Below, one piece after another: positions 50,775-60,462 of a stretch of DNA of 64,000 nt (within the stretch, counting starts at the first letter, position 1; each line of letters starts with the position of its first letter). The notes beneath the pieces are model-generated. The model was not told where the DNA came from, did not search any database, and worked only from the letters and a program-made list of their open reading frames with translations. The DNA lies in the NCBI GenBank assembly GCA_023391695.1, contig JAEWAK010000027.1, positions 124,001 through 188,000 of the forward strand, written 5' to 3'. A program made the position numbers and the translations under genes. Source of the stretch: Bacillota bacterium (GTDB lineage: Bacteria; Bacillota; Clostridia; Lachnospirales; Lachnospiraceae).

Positions 50775-52841
50775 CTATACGATTCTTTTAAATTTCTTTT
50801 CCAGTTCATATTTGCTCATGGATATGATGGTAGGTCTTCCGTGAGGGCAATGATAAGGATTATCCAGAGTTAACAGCTCTTCTATTAAAGCTCTTGCTTC
50901 TTCATGGGATAACCGATGGTTTCCTTTTACTGCCGCTTTACAGGACATGGAAGCAATTTTCTCTAATAACAGTTCCGGCGTTTCATTATATACCTCATCA
51001 ACCAATCCGTCAATAAATTCAATTAATATTTCGTATTGGGCCAGTCCAAAAAGATCACTTGGTATACCACGGACCGCATATTCTTTTCCGCCGAATTCTT
51101 CGATTTCGAAGCCGAGTTCATTAAGCTGTTTCAGGTGTTTCTTTAATGCCTCCTCTTCCCGTATGGTAAGGGAAAGTATAATGGGAGGTTCTAATAACTG
51201 GGAGTTATATTGTTTGTCTTTCAGGGATTTCATGATTTTTTCATACAATACTTTTTCATGTGCCGCATGCTGGTCTATGTAAAACAGCTTATCGCCAAAC
51301 TCCACAATCCAGAAAGTAGCAAATACCTGGCCGATAATACGGTGGTTTTTCAGTGCTTCTTCCGATATAAAGGATAGCTGCTCCGGTTTATCCGCCCTAT
51401 AAGGAAGGTTATTACCGGGACTGCTTTTGTAATCCGGGCTGTCGGATAATACTTCCGTATCGGCTTTTAACTCCTTATCACCGGAATTATGGGAAGCGGC
51501 AATCCCTTCCCGGACATAAGCAGGCGCATCGGTTACCACCTCATGTAATTTGCCTATCTCCGTTTCTTTTATCATTTCCCTGTTTTCGGGTGAATGATTG
51601 GCGTTTCCGGATTGTTCTATTCCTGTAGAATGATTGTGTCTGCCATAATTATTATAATTCGAATTGGTGCCGGAATTCACAAAATCCCTGCCGGGATATT
51701 TAAATTTACTGCCCTCTGTATTTGGTAAGCTCTCGGTCCGGCTATTCTCTCTGTTATATTCCTGCCTCCGTTTTTCTTCAAAAGGTTCCGGAATTTTCTG
51801 TTCTATTTTAATTTCTTCTTTTTCTTCCGTCAAATGTACCGCAGGTATCATTTCTTTCCCTTCCAATGCATTTTTAATGGAATGATAAATAAGCTGATAC
51901 ACTTCTTCCCCATTCTTAAACCGGATTTCCATTTTAGCCGGGTGTACGTTTACATCGATCAACTCACTGTTAATACGGATATGGAGGGAAGTAAAAGGAT
52001 AACGATGCAGCATGATATAAGGCCTGTAAGCCTCTTCAATGGCTTTGCTTACCAGGGCACTTTTCACATACCGGCCGTTAATAAAGTAATTTTCATAGTT
52101 GCGGTTTCCCCTGGATACAACCGGTTTTGCAATATAGCCCTCTACGGATATCTCCCCGTCCTTTCCTTCCAATAATAACAGGTTTGACGTAATATCCCGG
52201 CCGTATACATTATAAATGATATCTTTCAGGTTGTTATTGCCGGAGGTATGCAGCTTTATCTGTCCGTTATTAATGAACTTAAAGGAAATATTGGGATGGG
52301 ATACGGCCAGGCGCTCCATTAAATCACTGATATAGCCCGCTTCCGTTACGGGGGATTTTAAGAATTTCTTCCTGGCCGGCGTATTATAAAATAAGTTCCG
52401 GATGATAAAGGTTGTTCCGTTAGGGCAGCCAATGTGTTCCAGGCTCTTTTCCTCTCCTCCGGCGATCACATACCGAAGACCCGAAAAAGCATCATTGGTT
52501 TTTGTCACCAATTCCACCTGGGAAATTGCCGCAATACTGGATAAGGCTTCACCCCGGAAACCTAAGCTGGTAACCTTAAGTAAATCTTCGGCAGTCCGGA
52601 TTTTACTTGTGGAATGCCTTAGAAAAACCAGGGGCATATCCTCTTCCTCAATGCCGGAACCATTATCCGTGATCCGGATTAAGCTGATACCGCCTTCTTT
52701 AATTTCCACGGTGATTGCATTTGCTCCCGCATCGATTGCATTTTCAGCTAATTCCTTTACCACAGCGGCCGGACGTTCAATTACTTCCCCGGCGGCAATC
52801 TGGTTTATTGTATTTTCATCCAATACGGATATTTTTGACAT
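50775..52841 (-). CDS. mutL: DNA mismatch repair protein MutL (endonuclease type)
   Basis: This 688-residue protein has a GHKL ATPase domain (IAAGEVIERPAAVVKELAEN, DNGSGI, GFRGEALSSIA), a long low-complexity linker (about 335-490, rich in Asn/Ser/Glu), and a C-terminal endonuclease domain. That domain shows DQHAAHEKVLYEKIM, SCKAAVKGNHRLS and CPHGRPT, the metal motifs of nicking MutL proteins that lack a MutH partner. The start at 52841 follows AGGAGG by 8 nt. It is 17 bp after mutS. Confidence 0.96.
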   Translation of the reverse strand: MSKISVLDENTINQIAAGEVIERPAAVVKELAENAIDAGANAITVEIKEGGISLIRITDNGSGIEEEDMPLVFLRHSTSKIRTAEDLLKVTSLGFRGEALSSIAAISQVELVTKTNDAFSGLRYVIAGGEEKSLEHIGCPNGTTFIIRNLFYNTPARKKFLKSPVTEAGYISDLMERLAVSHPNISFKFINNGQIKLHTSGNNNLKDIIYNVYGRDITSNLLLLEGKDGEISVEGYIAKPVVSRGNRNYENYFINGRYVKSALVSKAIEEAYRPYIMLHRYPFTSLHIRINSELIDVNVHPAKMEIRFKNGEEVYQLIYHSIKNALEGKEMIPAVHLTEEKEEIKIEQKIPEPFEEKRRQEYNRENSRTESLPNTEGSKFKYPGRDFVNSGTNSNYNNYGRHNHSTGIEQSGNANHSPENREMIKETEIGKLHEVVTDAPAYVREGIAASHNSGDKELKADTEVLSDSPDYKSSPGNNLPYRADKPEQLSFISEEALKNHRIIGQVFATFWIVEFGDKLFYIDQHAAHEKVLYEKIMKSLKDKQYNSQLLEPPIILSLTIREEEALKKHLKQLNELGFEIEEFGGKEYAVRGIPSDLFGLAQYEILIEFIDGLVDEVYNETPELLLEKIASMSCKAAVKGNHRLSHEEARALIEELLTLDNPYHCPHGRPTIISMSKYELEKKFKRIV

Positions 52842-52857
52842 AGGAATCACCTCCTGT

Positions 52858-55551
52858 TTACAGACAAGCTTTTAGTTTTTGCTGTATCTGGTACAATTTA
52901 TTCAGGGCATCCATGGGGGTCATGGCGTTCATATCCAGTTCCCTTAATTCGAAAAGGATATCTTCATTGGAATTGAAATCAAAGAAGGACATCTGATCGG
53001 GGATATCCGAACTTCTCTTTTTGGGCTTTGATACAGGTTCTGCGGTAACCGGCCCTTCCATTACCAGACTGGCTTCTTCTTCGGCTAAGGATACATCCGC
53101 ATTGATAGACCTGGCTTTTTCGGCAATGTCATTTTTACTTAATTCGTCCACAATTTCATGGGCCCTTTTTAAAACACTGTCAGGGACGCCGGCTAATTTC
53201 GCCACCTGTATACCATAACTTTTATCCGCTCCGCCCTTTATAATTTTCCGCAGGAATATAATATCCTCACCGTGTTCTTTAACGGCAATGCAGTAATTGT
53301 TCACACTGTCCAGTTTCCCTTCCAGTTCCGTTAGTTCATGGTAATGGGTAGCAAATAAGGTTTTGGCTCCTAATAATTTCGGGTTGCTGATATGTTCCAC
53401 AACGGCCCAGGCAATACTTAAGCCATCAAAGGTACTGGTACCCCTTCCGATTTCATCCAGTATCAGGAGACTGTTCTTCGTAGCATTGCGGAGTATGTTG
53501 GCTACTTCCGTCATTTCAACCATAAAGGTACTTTGTCCGGAAGCCAGGTCATCGGAAGCGCCGACTCTTGTAAAGATCCGGTCCACAATACCGACTTCCG
53601 CATGGGAGGCGGGAACAAAGCTTCCAATCTGTGCCATTAAGACAATTAATGCAGTCTGGCGCATATAGGTGGATTTGCCTGCCATATTGGGGCCGGTGAT
53701 AATGGAAATACGGTTTTCCCGGTTATTTAAATAAGTGTCATTGGTGACAAACATATCGTTAGAGAGCATCTGTTCCACCACCGGATGCCTGCCGTCTTTT
53801 ATATCTATGATTCCGTCTTCGTTAATGGAAGGACGGGCAAAATTATTCCGTTCGGCCACTAATGCCAAAGAAGCAAATACGTCAATTTTTGCAATTGCTT
53901 TTGCTGTCTGCTGGATCCGGTTTACCTCCTTGCCGATCCGGTCGCGGATATCGCAGAAGATATCGTATTCCAGAGAAAACAGCTTGTCCTCGGCACCTAA
54001 AATTACGTCTTCCAGTTCCTTTAATTCCGGGGTGGTATAACGTTCCGCATTGGCAAGGGTCTGCTTGCGGATCCAGTTCTCCGGCACCAGGTTCTGATAG
54101 GAATTGGTAACTTCCAGGTAATAGCCGAATACCCGGTTGAATTTGACTTTCAGATTTTTGATACCGGTTTTTTCCTTCTCTTTTGTTTCCAGTTCCGCCA
54201 GCCAGGTCTTGCCTTCGGTTTTTGCTTTTCTTAATTTATCAACCTCAGCATGATAACCATCCTTGATAATACCGCCTTCCTTGACCGCAAGGGGCGGTTC
54301 TTCCTCTATGGCCTGTTCGATTAAGAAATGTATATCCGATAAGGGATCCAGTTCATGATGTATCTGATTTAATAATTTGGCAGAAGCATCCCCAAGAAGC
54401 CCTTTAATATGGGGCAGCATGGATAAGGAGGACTTAAAGGCAATCAGGTCCCTGGGACCGGCACTCTTATAACTGATACGGCCAATTAACCGTTCCAGGT
54501 CATAAATGGGGTTTAAATATTCCCGTATTTCTTCTCTGGTTATTACGGAACTGTTTAACTCCGTTATGGCATCCAGCCTTTCGTTAATTTCTTCTTTATC
54601 GATTAAGGGCTGTTCTACATAGCTTCTTAATAATCTGGCACCCATGGCAGTTTTGGTTTTATCAAGTACCCATAGTAAGGAACCTCTCTTCTGCTTTTCC
54701 CTTAAGGTTTCCACTAACTCCAGATTCCTTCTGGTAGAACTGTCCAGGATCATATATTTACTGGTTATGTACGGTGTCAGCCTGGTCAAATGGGATAAGG
54801 AATTTTTCTGGGTCTCAAGTAAATACTGCATTATGGCGCCCGCTGCTATGACACCTATGGTATAATCCTTTAATCCAAGTCCTGCTAATGAGGATACGCT
54901 AAAATGGTTTTTAAGGGCATCTACACATAAGTCCTCATCAAAATACCAGGGTTCCAGATCCGATACGGATATCTGCAGCCGGTTCCTTAAATCTTCGATA
55001 TCCACTCCGCTTACCATAAATGTACTGTTGCATATGATTTCGGAGGGGCTAAATTTATTGATTTCATCCAAAAGCTTTCTGTCCGTATCCACTTCCGTTA
55101 CATAGAAATCTCCCGTGGTCACGTCGACGGTTGCTATTCCGTAAGCATTGGTGGTATGTACAATTCCCATTAAATAATTATTCTTGCTTTCATCCAGGGC
55201 CTGGGGATTTAGATTGGTACCGGGGGTAACAATACGTATTACCTCCCTGCGTACGATCCCCTTGGCAGCTTTGGGGTCTTCCACCTGTTCGCATATGGCC
55301 ACGCGGTAACCCTTGCTGATTAATTTACTTAAATAACTTTCCACTGCATGATATGGCACCCCACACATGGGAGCACGTTCTTCCTGACCGTAATTTTTAC
55401 CGGTTAAGGTAATTTCCAGTTCTTTCGTACAGGTCAGGGCATCTTCAAAAAACATTTCATAAAAATCCCCTAAGCGATAGAAAAGAATACAATCCTTATA
55501 TTGGTTTTTTATTTCCATGTATTGCTGCATCATTGGTGTTAATTCAGCCAT
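52858..55551 (-). CDS. mutS: DNA mismatch repair protein MutS
   Basis: This 897-residue mismatch sensor has the N-terminal mismatch-binding domain (FYRLGDFYEMFFEDA, with Phe-x-Glu), core and clamp, and the ATPase domain. The latter shows GPNMAGKSTYMRQ (Walker A), LDEIGRGTSTFDG (Walker B) and FATHYHELTELE. A C-terminal dimerisation/HTH tail ends ALNKLYQIQQKLK. It probably starts the mutS-mutL-miaA run. Confidence 0.97.
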   Translation of the reverse strand: MAELTPMMQQYMEIKNQYKDCILFYRLGDFYEMFFEDALTCTKELEITLTGKNYGQEERAPMCGVPYHAVESYLSKLISKGYRVAICEQVEDPKAAKGIVRREVIRIVTPGTNLNPQALDESKNNYLMGIVHTTNAYGIATVDVTTGDFYVTEVDTDRKLLDEINKFSPSEIICNSTFMVSGVDIEDLRNRLQISVSDLEPWYFDEDLCVDALKNHFSVSSLAGLGLKDYTIGVIAAGAIMQYLLETQKNSLSHLTRLTPYITSKYMILDSSTRRNLELVETLREKQKRGSLLWVLDKTKTAMGARLLRSYVEQPLIDKEEINERLDAITELNSSVITREEIREYLNPIYDLERLIGRISYKSAGPRDLIAFKSSLSMLPHIKGLLGDASAKLLNQIHHELDPLSDIHFLIEQAIEEEPPLAVKEGGIIKDGYHAEVDKLRKAKTEGKTWLAELETKEKEKTGIKNLKVKFNRVFGYYLEVTNSYQNLVPENWIRKQTLANAERYTTPELKELEDVILGAEDKLFSLEYDIFCDIRDRIGKEVNRIQQTAKAIAKIDVFASLALVAERNNFARPSINEDGIIDIKDGRHPVVEQMLSNDMFVTNDTYLNNRENRISIITGPNMAGKSTYMRQTALIVLMAQIGSFVPASHAEVGIVDRIFTRVGASDDLASGQSTFMVEMTEVANILRNATKNSLLILDEIGRGTSTFDGLSIAWAVVEHISNPKLLGAKTLFATHYHELTELEGKLDSVNNYCIAVKEHGEDIIFLRKIIKGGADKSYGIQVAKLAGVPDSVLKRAHEIVDELSKNDIAEKARSINADVSLAEEEASLVMEGPVTAEPVSKPKKRSSDIPDQMSFFDFNSNEDILFELRELDMNAMTPMDALNKLYQIQQKLKACL

Positions 55552-55677
55552 CTCTTTTCGTTCCTTCCGTATCTTAACAATTCATGTTTCTCTTATTCCT
55601 GATTTTAATCCTGAACACAGGCTGGTAAATAGTACCGCTATTATCAGAAAACAGAAAACCGGTCTCCGATAAGTTAT

Positions 55678-56151
55678 CTATAGAATTACATCCTCCGCCA
55701 GATTGTCTCCGTCTGCTGCAGTCGTTGCCAATACGTCACATCTTTCGTTCTGCGGGTGTCCGTCATGTCCTTTGACCCAGATAAAAGTAACTTTATGGAG
55801 CTCCATCGCCTTTAAAAGCCTTTGCCAAAGGTCCACATTCTTCACCGGTTCATTTTTACCCCGTTTCCAGCCTTTTTTTATCCAGCCTTCCAGCCAGTGT
55901 TCATTAAAAGCCTTGACCAGATATTGGGAATCGGAGTAGAGTTCCACTTCGCAGGATTTCGTCAAAGCTTCCAGTCCTATTATGGCGGCCATTAACTCCA
56001 TGCGGTTATTGGTAGTCTTTTTAAATCCGCCGGAATATTCTCTGATATGTTCCTGTCCGTTTGGGTCAATGTACACGATTATGGTGCCATATCCGCCCGG
56101 CCCGTCCGGATTGCCTCTGGCAGACCCATCGGTATAAATTGTTACTTTCAT
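55678..56151 (-). CDS. rnhA: Ribonuclease HI
   Basis: This 157-residue enzyme cuts RNA in RNA-DNA hybrids. Active-site residues are Asp8 (YTDGSARGNP), Glu in NNRMELMAA, Asp in LYSDSQYL, and Asp in the C-terminal stretch GHPQNERCDVLA. The basic handle (WIKKGWKRGKNEPVKNVDLW) is present. It precedes mutS by about 125 bp on the same strand. Confidence 0.94.
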   Translation of the reverse strand: MKVTIYTDGSARGNPDGPGGYGTIIVYIDPNGQEHIREYSGGFKKTTNNRMELMAAIIGLEALTKSCEVELYSDSQYLVKAFNEHWLEGWIKKGWKRGKNEPVKNVDLWQRLLKAMELHKVTFIWVKGHDGHPQNERCDVLATTAADGDNLAEDVIL

Positions 56152-56417
56152 GTATATCCTCCAAAATGCTTTCTTTCCTGTTAAAAACTTTTTATTATGT
56201 ATTGATTATGACTGAATCCGGTTCTTTCGTAATTTGTATATTGCCGATAAAAATCCGTTCCTTTTATCAGGTTCGCATCATTTTCAGACAATACCGCAAA
56301 TATGCATTAGAACCAGAAATTGAATAATTTAACAAAAATATTATAACATATACCGATTGAATTGCAATGTCAAAACAATTTGTAATATCGAAGAAAGTTT
56401 ATTAATTATACCGTTAC

Positions 56418-56603
56418 TTATATTTTAACATGACTTTCCTCATCCGCCGAAGTTAATTCGGCAATACCATAGATTATCGTATGGAAAGGTTCCAGGGCAT
56501 CCCAGACGTGGCGGTTATTATCAACGGAGGCTTCCCCGCAGTCAATTATTTTAGTATGCCTTCTAAGGGATTCCCATTCTCAATAATACCACTTATTTGC
56601 CAT
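56418..56603 (-). pseudogene. Short unrecognised ORF interrupted by an in-frame TGA
   Basis: ATG 56603 opens MANKWYY, then TGA (56582-56580). The same frame continues with EWESLRRHTKIIDCGEA, SVDNNRHVWDALEPFHT and IIYGIAELTSADEESHVKI to TAA 56420-56418. The downstream part has protein-like composition and good codon use. A TGG-to-TGA change (Trp before Glu-Trp-Glu) is the simplest explanation. There is no obvious ribosome site. The family is not recognised. Confidence 0.4.
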
Positions 56604-56767
56604 CAGGTAAACCCAAAAAGAACGAATTAAAAATTCTTATTATTAAAAAATCAGCCCTATTCCCTTAGCTGTGTAACAGGTTATGAGGACGGACCAAAGC
56701 GGAATGCGGATATCTGGCTTTGACTGACAGACATATAAATAAAAGCAGGAAAAGTATCCCTCATAAT

Positions 56768-56806
56768 AAAAAAAGTTATCCTAAATACATATAGAATAAC
56801 TTTTTT
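56768..56806. terminator. Bidirectional terminator after the nitrogenase-like/ABC operon
   Basis: AAAAAAAGTTAT (56768-56779) pairs with ATAACTTTTTT (56796-56806), giving A- and T-tracts on the two strands. It lies 75 bp after the SBP stop. Confidence 0.75.
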
Positions 56807-56880
56807 ATCAACTTTATTATTTATGATTGATACCTTTTTTTAATGGATTTATAAAATAATATAACACATTAAGTTATTAA

Positions 56881-58101
56881 TTAATTATCTTTAAGCTGAG
56901 TACTGGGATCGATAGGCGGTTCAATCGTTCCAGTTATATTATCCGGAACGCCGTCCAGTTTAAAGAAACTGTTCTTAGCCAGGGCATCCGCATCCGTATC
57001 GGCTTTGATCAGTCCAAGCTCCTTCATATCCAGGATATTCCGGGTCAAAGCTTCCTGTACACCGCTTACGGAAGGCAGATATTTAAAGCTGCCGATCGTA
57101 TGTTTGTCTATCTCCAGATCACCTACCAGCCATTCATTATCCAACTGGATTTCTGCCGCAAGATCAACATTCCGGTCTATCCAGGCCGAGGTTTTCTGGA
57201 TTGCCCTTACTACTTTCGTAACTTGTTCCGGATTTTTTTCAAGGATTTCGTTACGAACCCATAAGGAACAGCAGTATTCATCCTTTAACAAATCGGAGGT
57301 AGCGGAATTGAAAATGGAAGTAGCAGCGCCTTCATTAACAAGAATGGTAGCCTGGGGATCACCGATGGCAATGGCATCAACGGCACCGTTTTTTAAGGCC
57401 AGAGGTAAATTATCCTTTGTAAAAACCACAAATTCGACTTCCATATTATCCGCGGTGGAGCCGATTCCCACTGAAGCCAATGCCCGCTGGGTAACAATAT
57501 GGCTGGAGGAAGCCAGCTGTTCCACACCGATTTTTTTACCTTTCAGATCGGAAATACTACTGATTCCCGTATCTTTCCCCCCTAAAATCTGAATACAGCC
57601 CGTATGGATACCAAGTACGGTTTTAGCCTCCAGTCCGTTATCCAAAGGTGCCAGCATGGCGGCAATTAAACCGAAGGTTATATCCGCCTGGCCGGTTGAG
57701 AGCATTTCCACACCGGGAGTGCTGGAAGTTAAGTATTCGTAATCAACGCCTTCCACCAGTCCTTCCGCTTCATAAAATTGAAGCTGTTTGGCAAGATGCA
57801 AAGGAATTCCGCATAAACCTGCGCTGTATAATATTTTAATAGGTTTTTTATCGCCTGAATCCACCGCTTCTGTTTTGCTCTCTTCTGCAGTATCGAAACT
57901 CTCTTCCGCCACTGTGTCAGAAGTACCGGCTGTTTCCGCCGTGCCGGAAGCAGTGGAATCCTCTGCGGTATTACTATCCCCGGTAACGGCAGTGACCGGA
58001 TTCCCTGAACTCTCTCTGGCTTTGGAACCACAGGCAGCTAATATGACAGCAAATAAGGCAATAACGCTGATCAAGGCAAAAATTTTTTTAAATTTCTTCA
58101 T
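56881..58101 (-). CDS. ABC transporter substrate-binding lipoprotein (NitT/TauT/SsuA type)
   Basis: This 406-residue lipoprotein has a hydrophobic signal and lipobox (ILAAC), then a Ser/Thr/Ala-rich linker of about 65 residues. An NMT1/SsuA-type binding domain follows: KILYSAGLCGIPLHLAKQ, GVEMLSTGQADITFG, SISDLKGKKIGVEQLASSS, ALKNGAVDAIAIGDPQA. The family binds small organic acids or nitriles such as alkanesulfonates, taurine, nitrate or pyrimidine precursors; the ligand cannot be named. It is the last gene of the run, 180 bp after the ATPase gene. The start at 58101 follows AAGGGAGAAC. Confidence 0.88.
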   Translation of the reverse strand: MKKFKKIFALISVIALFAVILAACGSKARESSGNPVTAVTGDSNTAEDSTASGTAETAGTSDTVAEESFDTAEESKTEAVDSGDKKPIKILYSAGLCGIPLHLAKQLQFYEAEGLVEGVDYEYLTSSTPGVEMLSTGQADITFGLIAAMLAPLDNGLEAKTVLGIHTGCIQILGGKDTGISSISDLKGKKIGVEQLASSSHIVTQRALASVGIGSTADNMEVEFVVFTKDNLPLALKNGAVDAIAIGDPQATILVNEGAATSIFNSATSDLLKDEYCCSLWVRNEILEKNPEQVTKVVRAIQKTSAWIDRNVDLAAEIQLDNEWLVGDLEIDKHTIGSFKYLPSVSGVQEALTRNILDMKELGLIKADTDADALAKNSFFKLDGVPDNITGTIEPPIDPSTQLKDN

Positions 58102-58281
58102 AAATGTTCTCCCTTCTCTTTTTAATTTTTTAACTTTTATCTCCTGAAAATACTTACTTTTTTTCATGATTTTTCATAATTTTACTGAACTCTTTATGAA
58201 ATTACTAAGAACTTATTAATACCTTTCCTGTTAACTCTATAGGGCCTATCAAAAACCGTATACTATTTTCCGCTGTTGATT

Positions 58282-59106
58282 TTATAAATAATATTCCGGT
58301 GACTGTGCCTTGCCGGTAAAATCCAGAATCTGCAATATCCTTGAGCGCAGCCTTAAAAAGTCACTGCCATCCCTTTGTCTTCCCTGATTTACACCCCGGC
58401 CGATATCGACTTTTATGATTTCCTCTATTTTGGCAGGTCTCGGTGTCATAACAAAAATCCGTTCGCTTAAGTATATCGCCTCATCCACATCATGGGTTAC
58501 CATAATCATGGTAGTACCCCTCTCCTTCCAGATCCGTAAAATCTCGTCCTGCATGTTCATTCTGGTAAAGGCATCCAATGCCCCTAAGGGTTCATCAAGT
58601 AACAGCACTTTGGGATTATTCACCAGGGCCCTGGCTAAACTGGCTCTTTGCGCCATACCACCGGAAAGCTGATGGGGATAGGATTTTTCAAAGCCAGCCA
58701 GTCCCACCAGGCGGATAAAATCATTAACATCCTGCTTATGTTCCTTATAAATATGTCTGGTCTTTAACCCATATGCAATATTATCATGTATGTTCAGCCA
58801 GGGAAACAGGGTGGGATCCTGAAATACCAGGCCCCGTTCATAACCCGGTCCTTTGATGGGCTGGCCATCCAATTTGATTTCACCGGAGGTGGGCCTGTCA
58901 AGTCCGGCGACTAATCTTAAAAATGTAGATTTACCGCAGCCGGAAGGTCCGATCAGACAGATAAATTCCCCTGACTGAATCTCAATGTCCAAATGATTGA
59001 GGGCAATTGTTTTTCCCCCGTCCGGCCGGATAAATTCCTTGCTGACTTCCCTGGCGGTAATGCTTCCGGTTCCCTCCTGCGCCCTGATAAGTTCCATTGT
59101 TACCAT
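58282..59106 (-). CDS. ABC transporter ATP-binding protein (SsuB/TauB type)
   Basis: This 274-residue ATPase has Walker A GPSGCGKST, Q-loop FQDPTLFPWLN, signature LSGGMAQRASLARAL, Walker B VLLLDEPLGALD and switch His in MVTHDVDEAIYLSER. It powers the importer formed with the next-door permease. Its ATG overlaps the permease stop by 7 nt, so translation is coupled. Confidence 0.93.
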   Translation of the reverse strand: MVTMELIRAQEGTGSITAREVSKEFIRPDGGKTIALNHLDIEIQSGEFICLIGPSGCGKSTFLRLVAGLDRPTSGEIKLDGQPIKGPGYERGLVFQDPTLFPWLNIHDNIAYGLKTRHIYKEHKQDVNDFIRLVGLAGFEKSYPHQLSGGMAQRASLARALVNNPKVLLLDEPLGALDAFTRMNMQDEILRIWKERGTTMIMVTHDVDEAIYLSERIFVMTPRPAKIEEIIKVDIGRGVNQGRQRDGSDFLRLRSRILQILDFTGKAQSPEYYL

Positions 59107-60086
59107 TTAATTACCCCCTTCTGCCAGCCTAACAGCTTATTCCTCACCTTAAACTGCAAGGTAATAAACAGGTAACAGAAAATGGCTATCAGGATCAAAC
59201 TTGCATATACGTTGGGATAAGATATCATTTCCTTCTGCCAGTTGATATACCAGCCGATCCCGGCTTTTACCCCTAGCATTTCCGCCGCTACCAAGGCTAC
59301 AAAGGAACTGCAGGTGGCATTAAAAAACCCCAGAAACATGGAAGGCAGTGCGTCCGGTATGGCAATATGAAATAGGTTCTGCAGGTTTGACGCACCAAGG
59401 GTGGAGGATACCTCAAAATAGGAATTTTTTACGCTCTGGATTCCCGAACTGGTCAATATAGTAATCTGGAACCACACGCCAAAGGCAATTAAAAACACGG
59501 CTGCCCAGCGGGGTGTGGGAAAAAGCACCAGGGCAAGAGGGATCCAGGTCGAGGAAGGTATGGGACCAAGTATCCGGATTATGGGATAAATCCAATAATT
59601 CCAGTTTAAGCTCCAGCCTACCAGGATTCCTGTAAATATACCGGCAATTGTTCCGAAAATCAATCCTTCCACCAGCAGACTGAAAGAACTTCCCAGGCAT
59701 TTCAGTAAAAATTGCCGGTCTTCAATATAAACATTTAAAACCCGGTTTAAGCTTGGGAAATAGAGCTGGGGCAACAAAATAAATTTAACGGTTACTACAT
59801 TAAGCACATTGAAAAAAAGTATAAAACCGCCGGCAAACCAGCTCTTATGGGAATACCGCCACCTGAACTTTTGATGGAACAAGGTGATAATAAACAAGAT
59901 TACCGAGACAACCAGTGAAAAAATCACCACGCTCCGGAAATTCGTCAGTTCCCTGTATTTTGCTTCCTGGCTGTTCGGAATTAAGATTTCCGTCAATAAG
60001 GTTATAATTAATGCAATAATCGGAATGGCTGAACGAAAGTCAAACCCAAATCCTGCTTTCTTCTCATTCTTAATAGTTTCAGCCAT
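59100..60086 (-). CDS. ABC transporter permease (SsuC/TauC type)
   Basis: This 328-residue permease has an extra N-terminal membrane region (about 15-100) before the usual BPD_transp_1 fold. The coupling EAA-like loop is EVSSTLGASNLQNLFHIAIP, then DALPSMFLGFF. LGPIPSSTWIPLALVLFP is typical of the sulfonate/nitrate family. It overlaps the NifX-like gene by 8 nt (ATGGCTGA), tying the importer to the nitrogenase-like genes. Confidence 0.92.
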   Translation of the reverse strand: MAETIKNEKKAGFGFDFRSAIPIIALIITLLTEILIPNSQEAKYRELTNFRSVVIFSLVVSVILFIITLFHQKFRWRYSHKSWFAGGFILFFNVLNVVTVKFILLPQLYFPSLNRVLNVYIEDRQFLLKCLGSSFSLLVEGLIFGTIAGIFTGILVGWSLNWNYWIYPIIRILGPIPSSTWIPLALVLFPTPRWAAVFLIAFGVWFQITILTSSGIQSVKNSYFEVSSTLGASNLQNLFHIAIPDALPSMFLGFFNATCSSFVALVAAEMLGVKAGIGWYINWQKEMISYPNVYASLILIAIFCYLFITLQFKVRNKLLGWQKGVIKW

Positions 60087-60450
60087 ATATCTGCCCCTCT
60101 CTTACAAATATTTGTTTTTTATAATATTTTATTACTTTTTGCAGAGCGTCCTCTATTAAACCATTATATTGCAGGGATATGATCCCATAATGGTTTAACA
60201 GCTTTTCAGACTGGCCCCCTATTTGTTTTACCAGTACGATCTGGCAATCCTTTAACGCTTTTATCTTCTCCCGTATCCGGTCATCCTGATGGTTGCCGCA
60301 CCGGGACTCTGAGCCGGTTTCCCGTTCCCCTGCGGGAGTAACCTGATCATCCTCCTGGCTGATATCCACAATATAAAACCGGCTGCACTGCCCGAAATGT
60401 TCCGTAACTTCTATCCCATCCCTGCTTCCGATTGCAATTCGATACTTCAT
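60079..60450 (-). CDS. NifX/NifB-C-terminal-like Fe-Mo cofactor-type protein (PF02579)
   Basis: This 123-residue protein has the dinitrogenase cofactor-binding fold. It shows IAIGSRDGIEVTEHFGQCSRFYIVDI at the start (given here in part: TEHFGQCSRFYI), then ESRCGNHQDDRI with the family's Cys/His cluster and ALKDCQIVLVKQIG. In nif systems such proteins carry or store the Fe-S cofactor precursor. Here it likely serves the nitrogenase-like subunits upstream. The start at 60450 follows AGAAGGGG. It ends inside the permease start. Confidence 0.87.
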   Translation of the reverse strand: MKYRIAIGSRDGIEVTEHFGQCSRFYIVDISQEDDQVTPAGERETGSESRCGNHQDDRIREKIKALKDCQIVLVKQIGGQSEKLLNHYGIISLQYNGLIEDALQKVIKYYKKQIFVREGQIYG

Positions 60451-60462
60451 AAACATCCCCTT

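Larger units (their letters stand above)
56152..56880. other. Long intergenic region between rnhA and the nitrogenase-like operon
   Basis: It contains a decayed minus-strand ORF (56418-56603) and a terminator (56768-56806), described separately. A plus-strand stretch at about 56674-56733 translates to VTGYEDGPKRNADIWL and a stop, possibly another fragment. I see nothing else that looks coding, and no RNA gene. Confidence 0.4.

Noticed and set aside
56580..56582. Selenocysteine codon
   Set aside because: No SECIS-like hairpin was recognised and the Trp codon TGG differs by one base; kept only as a remote option.
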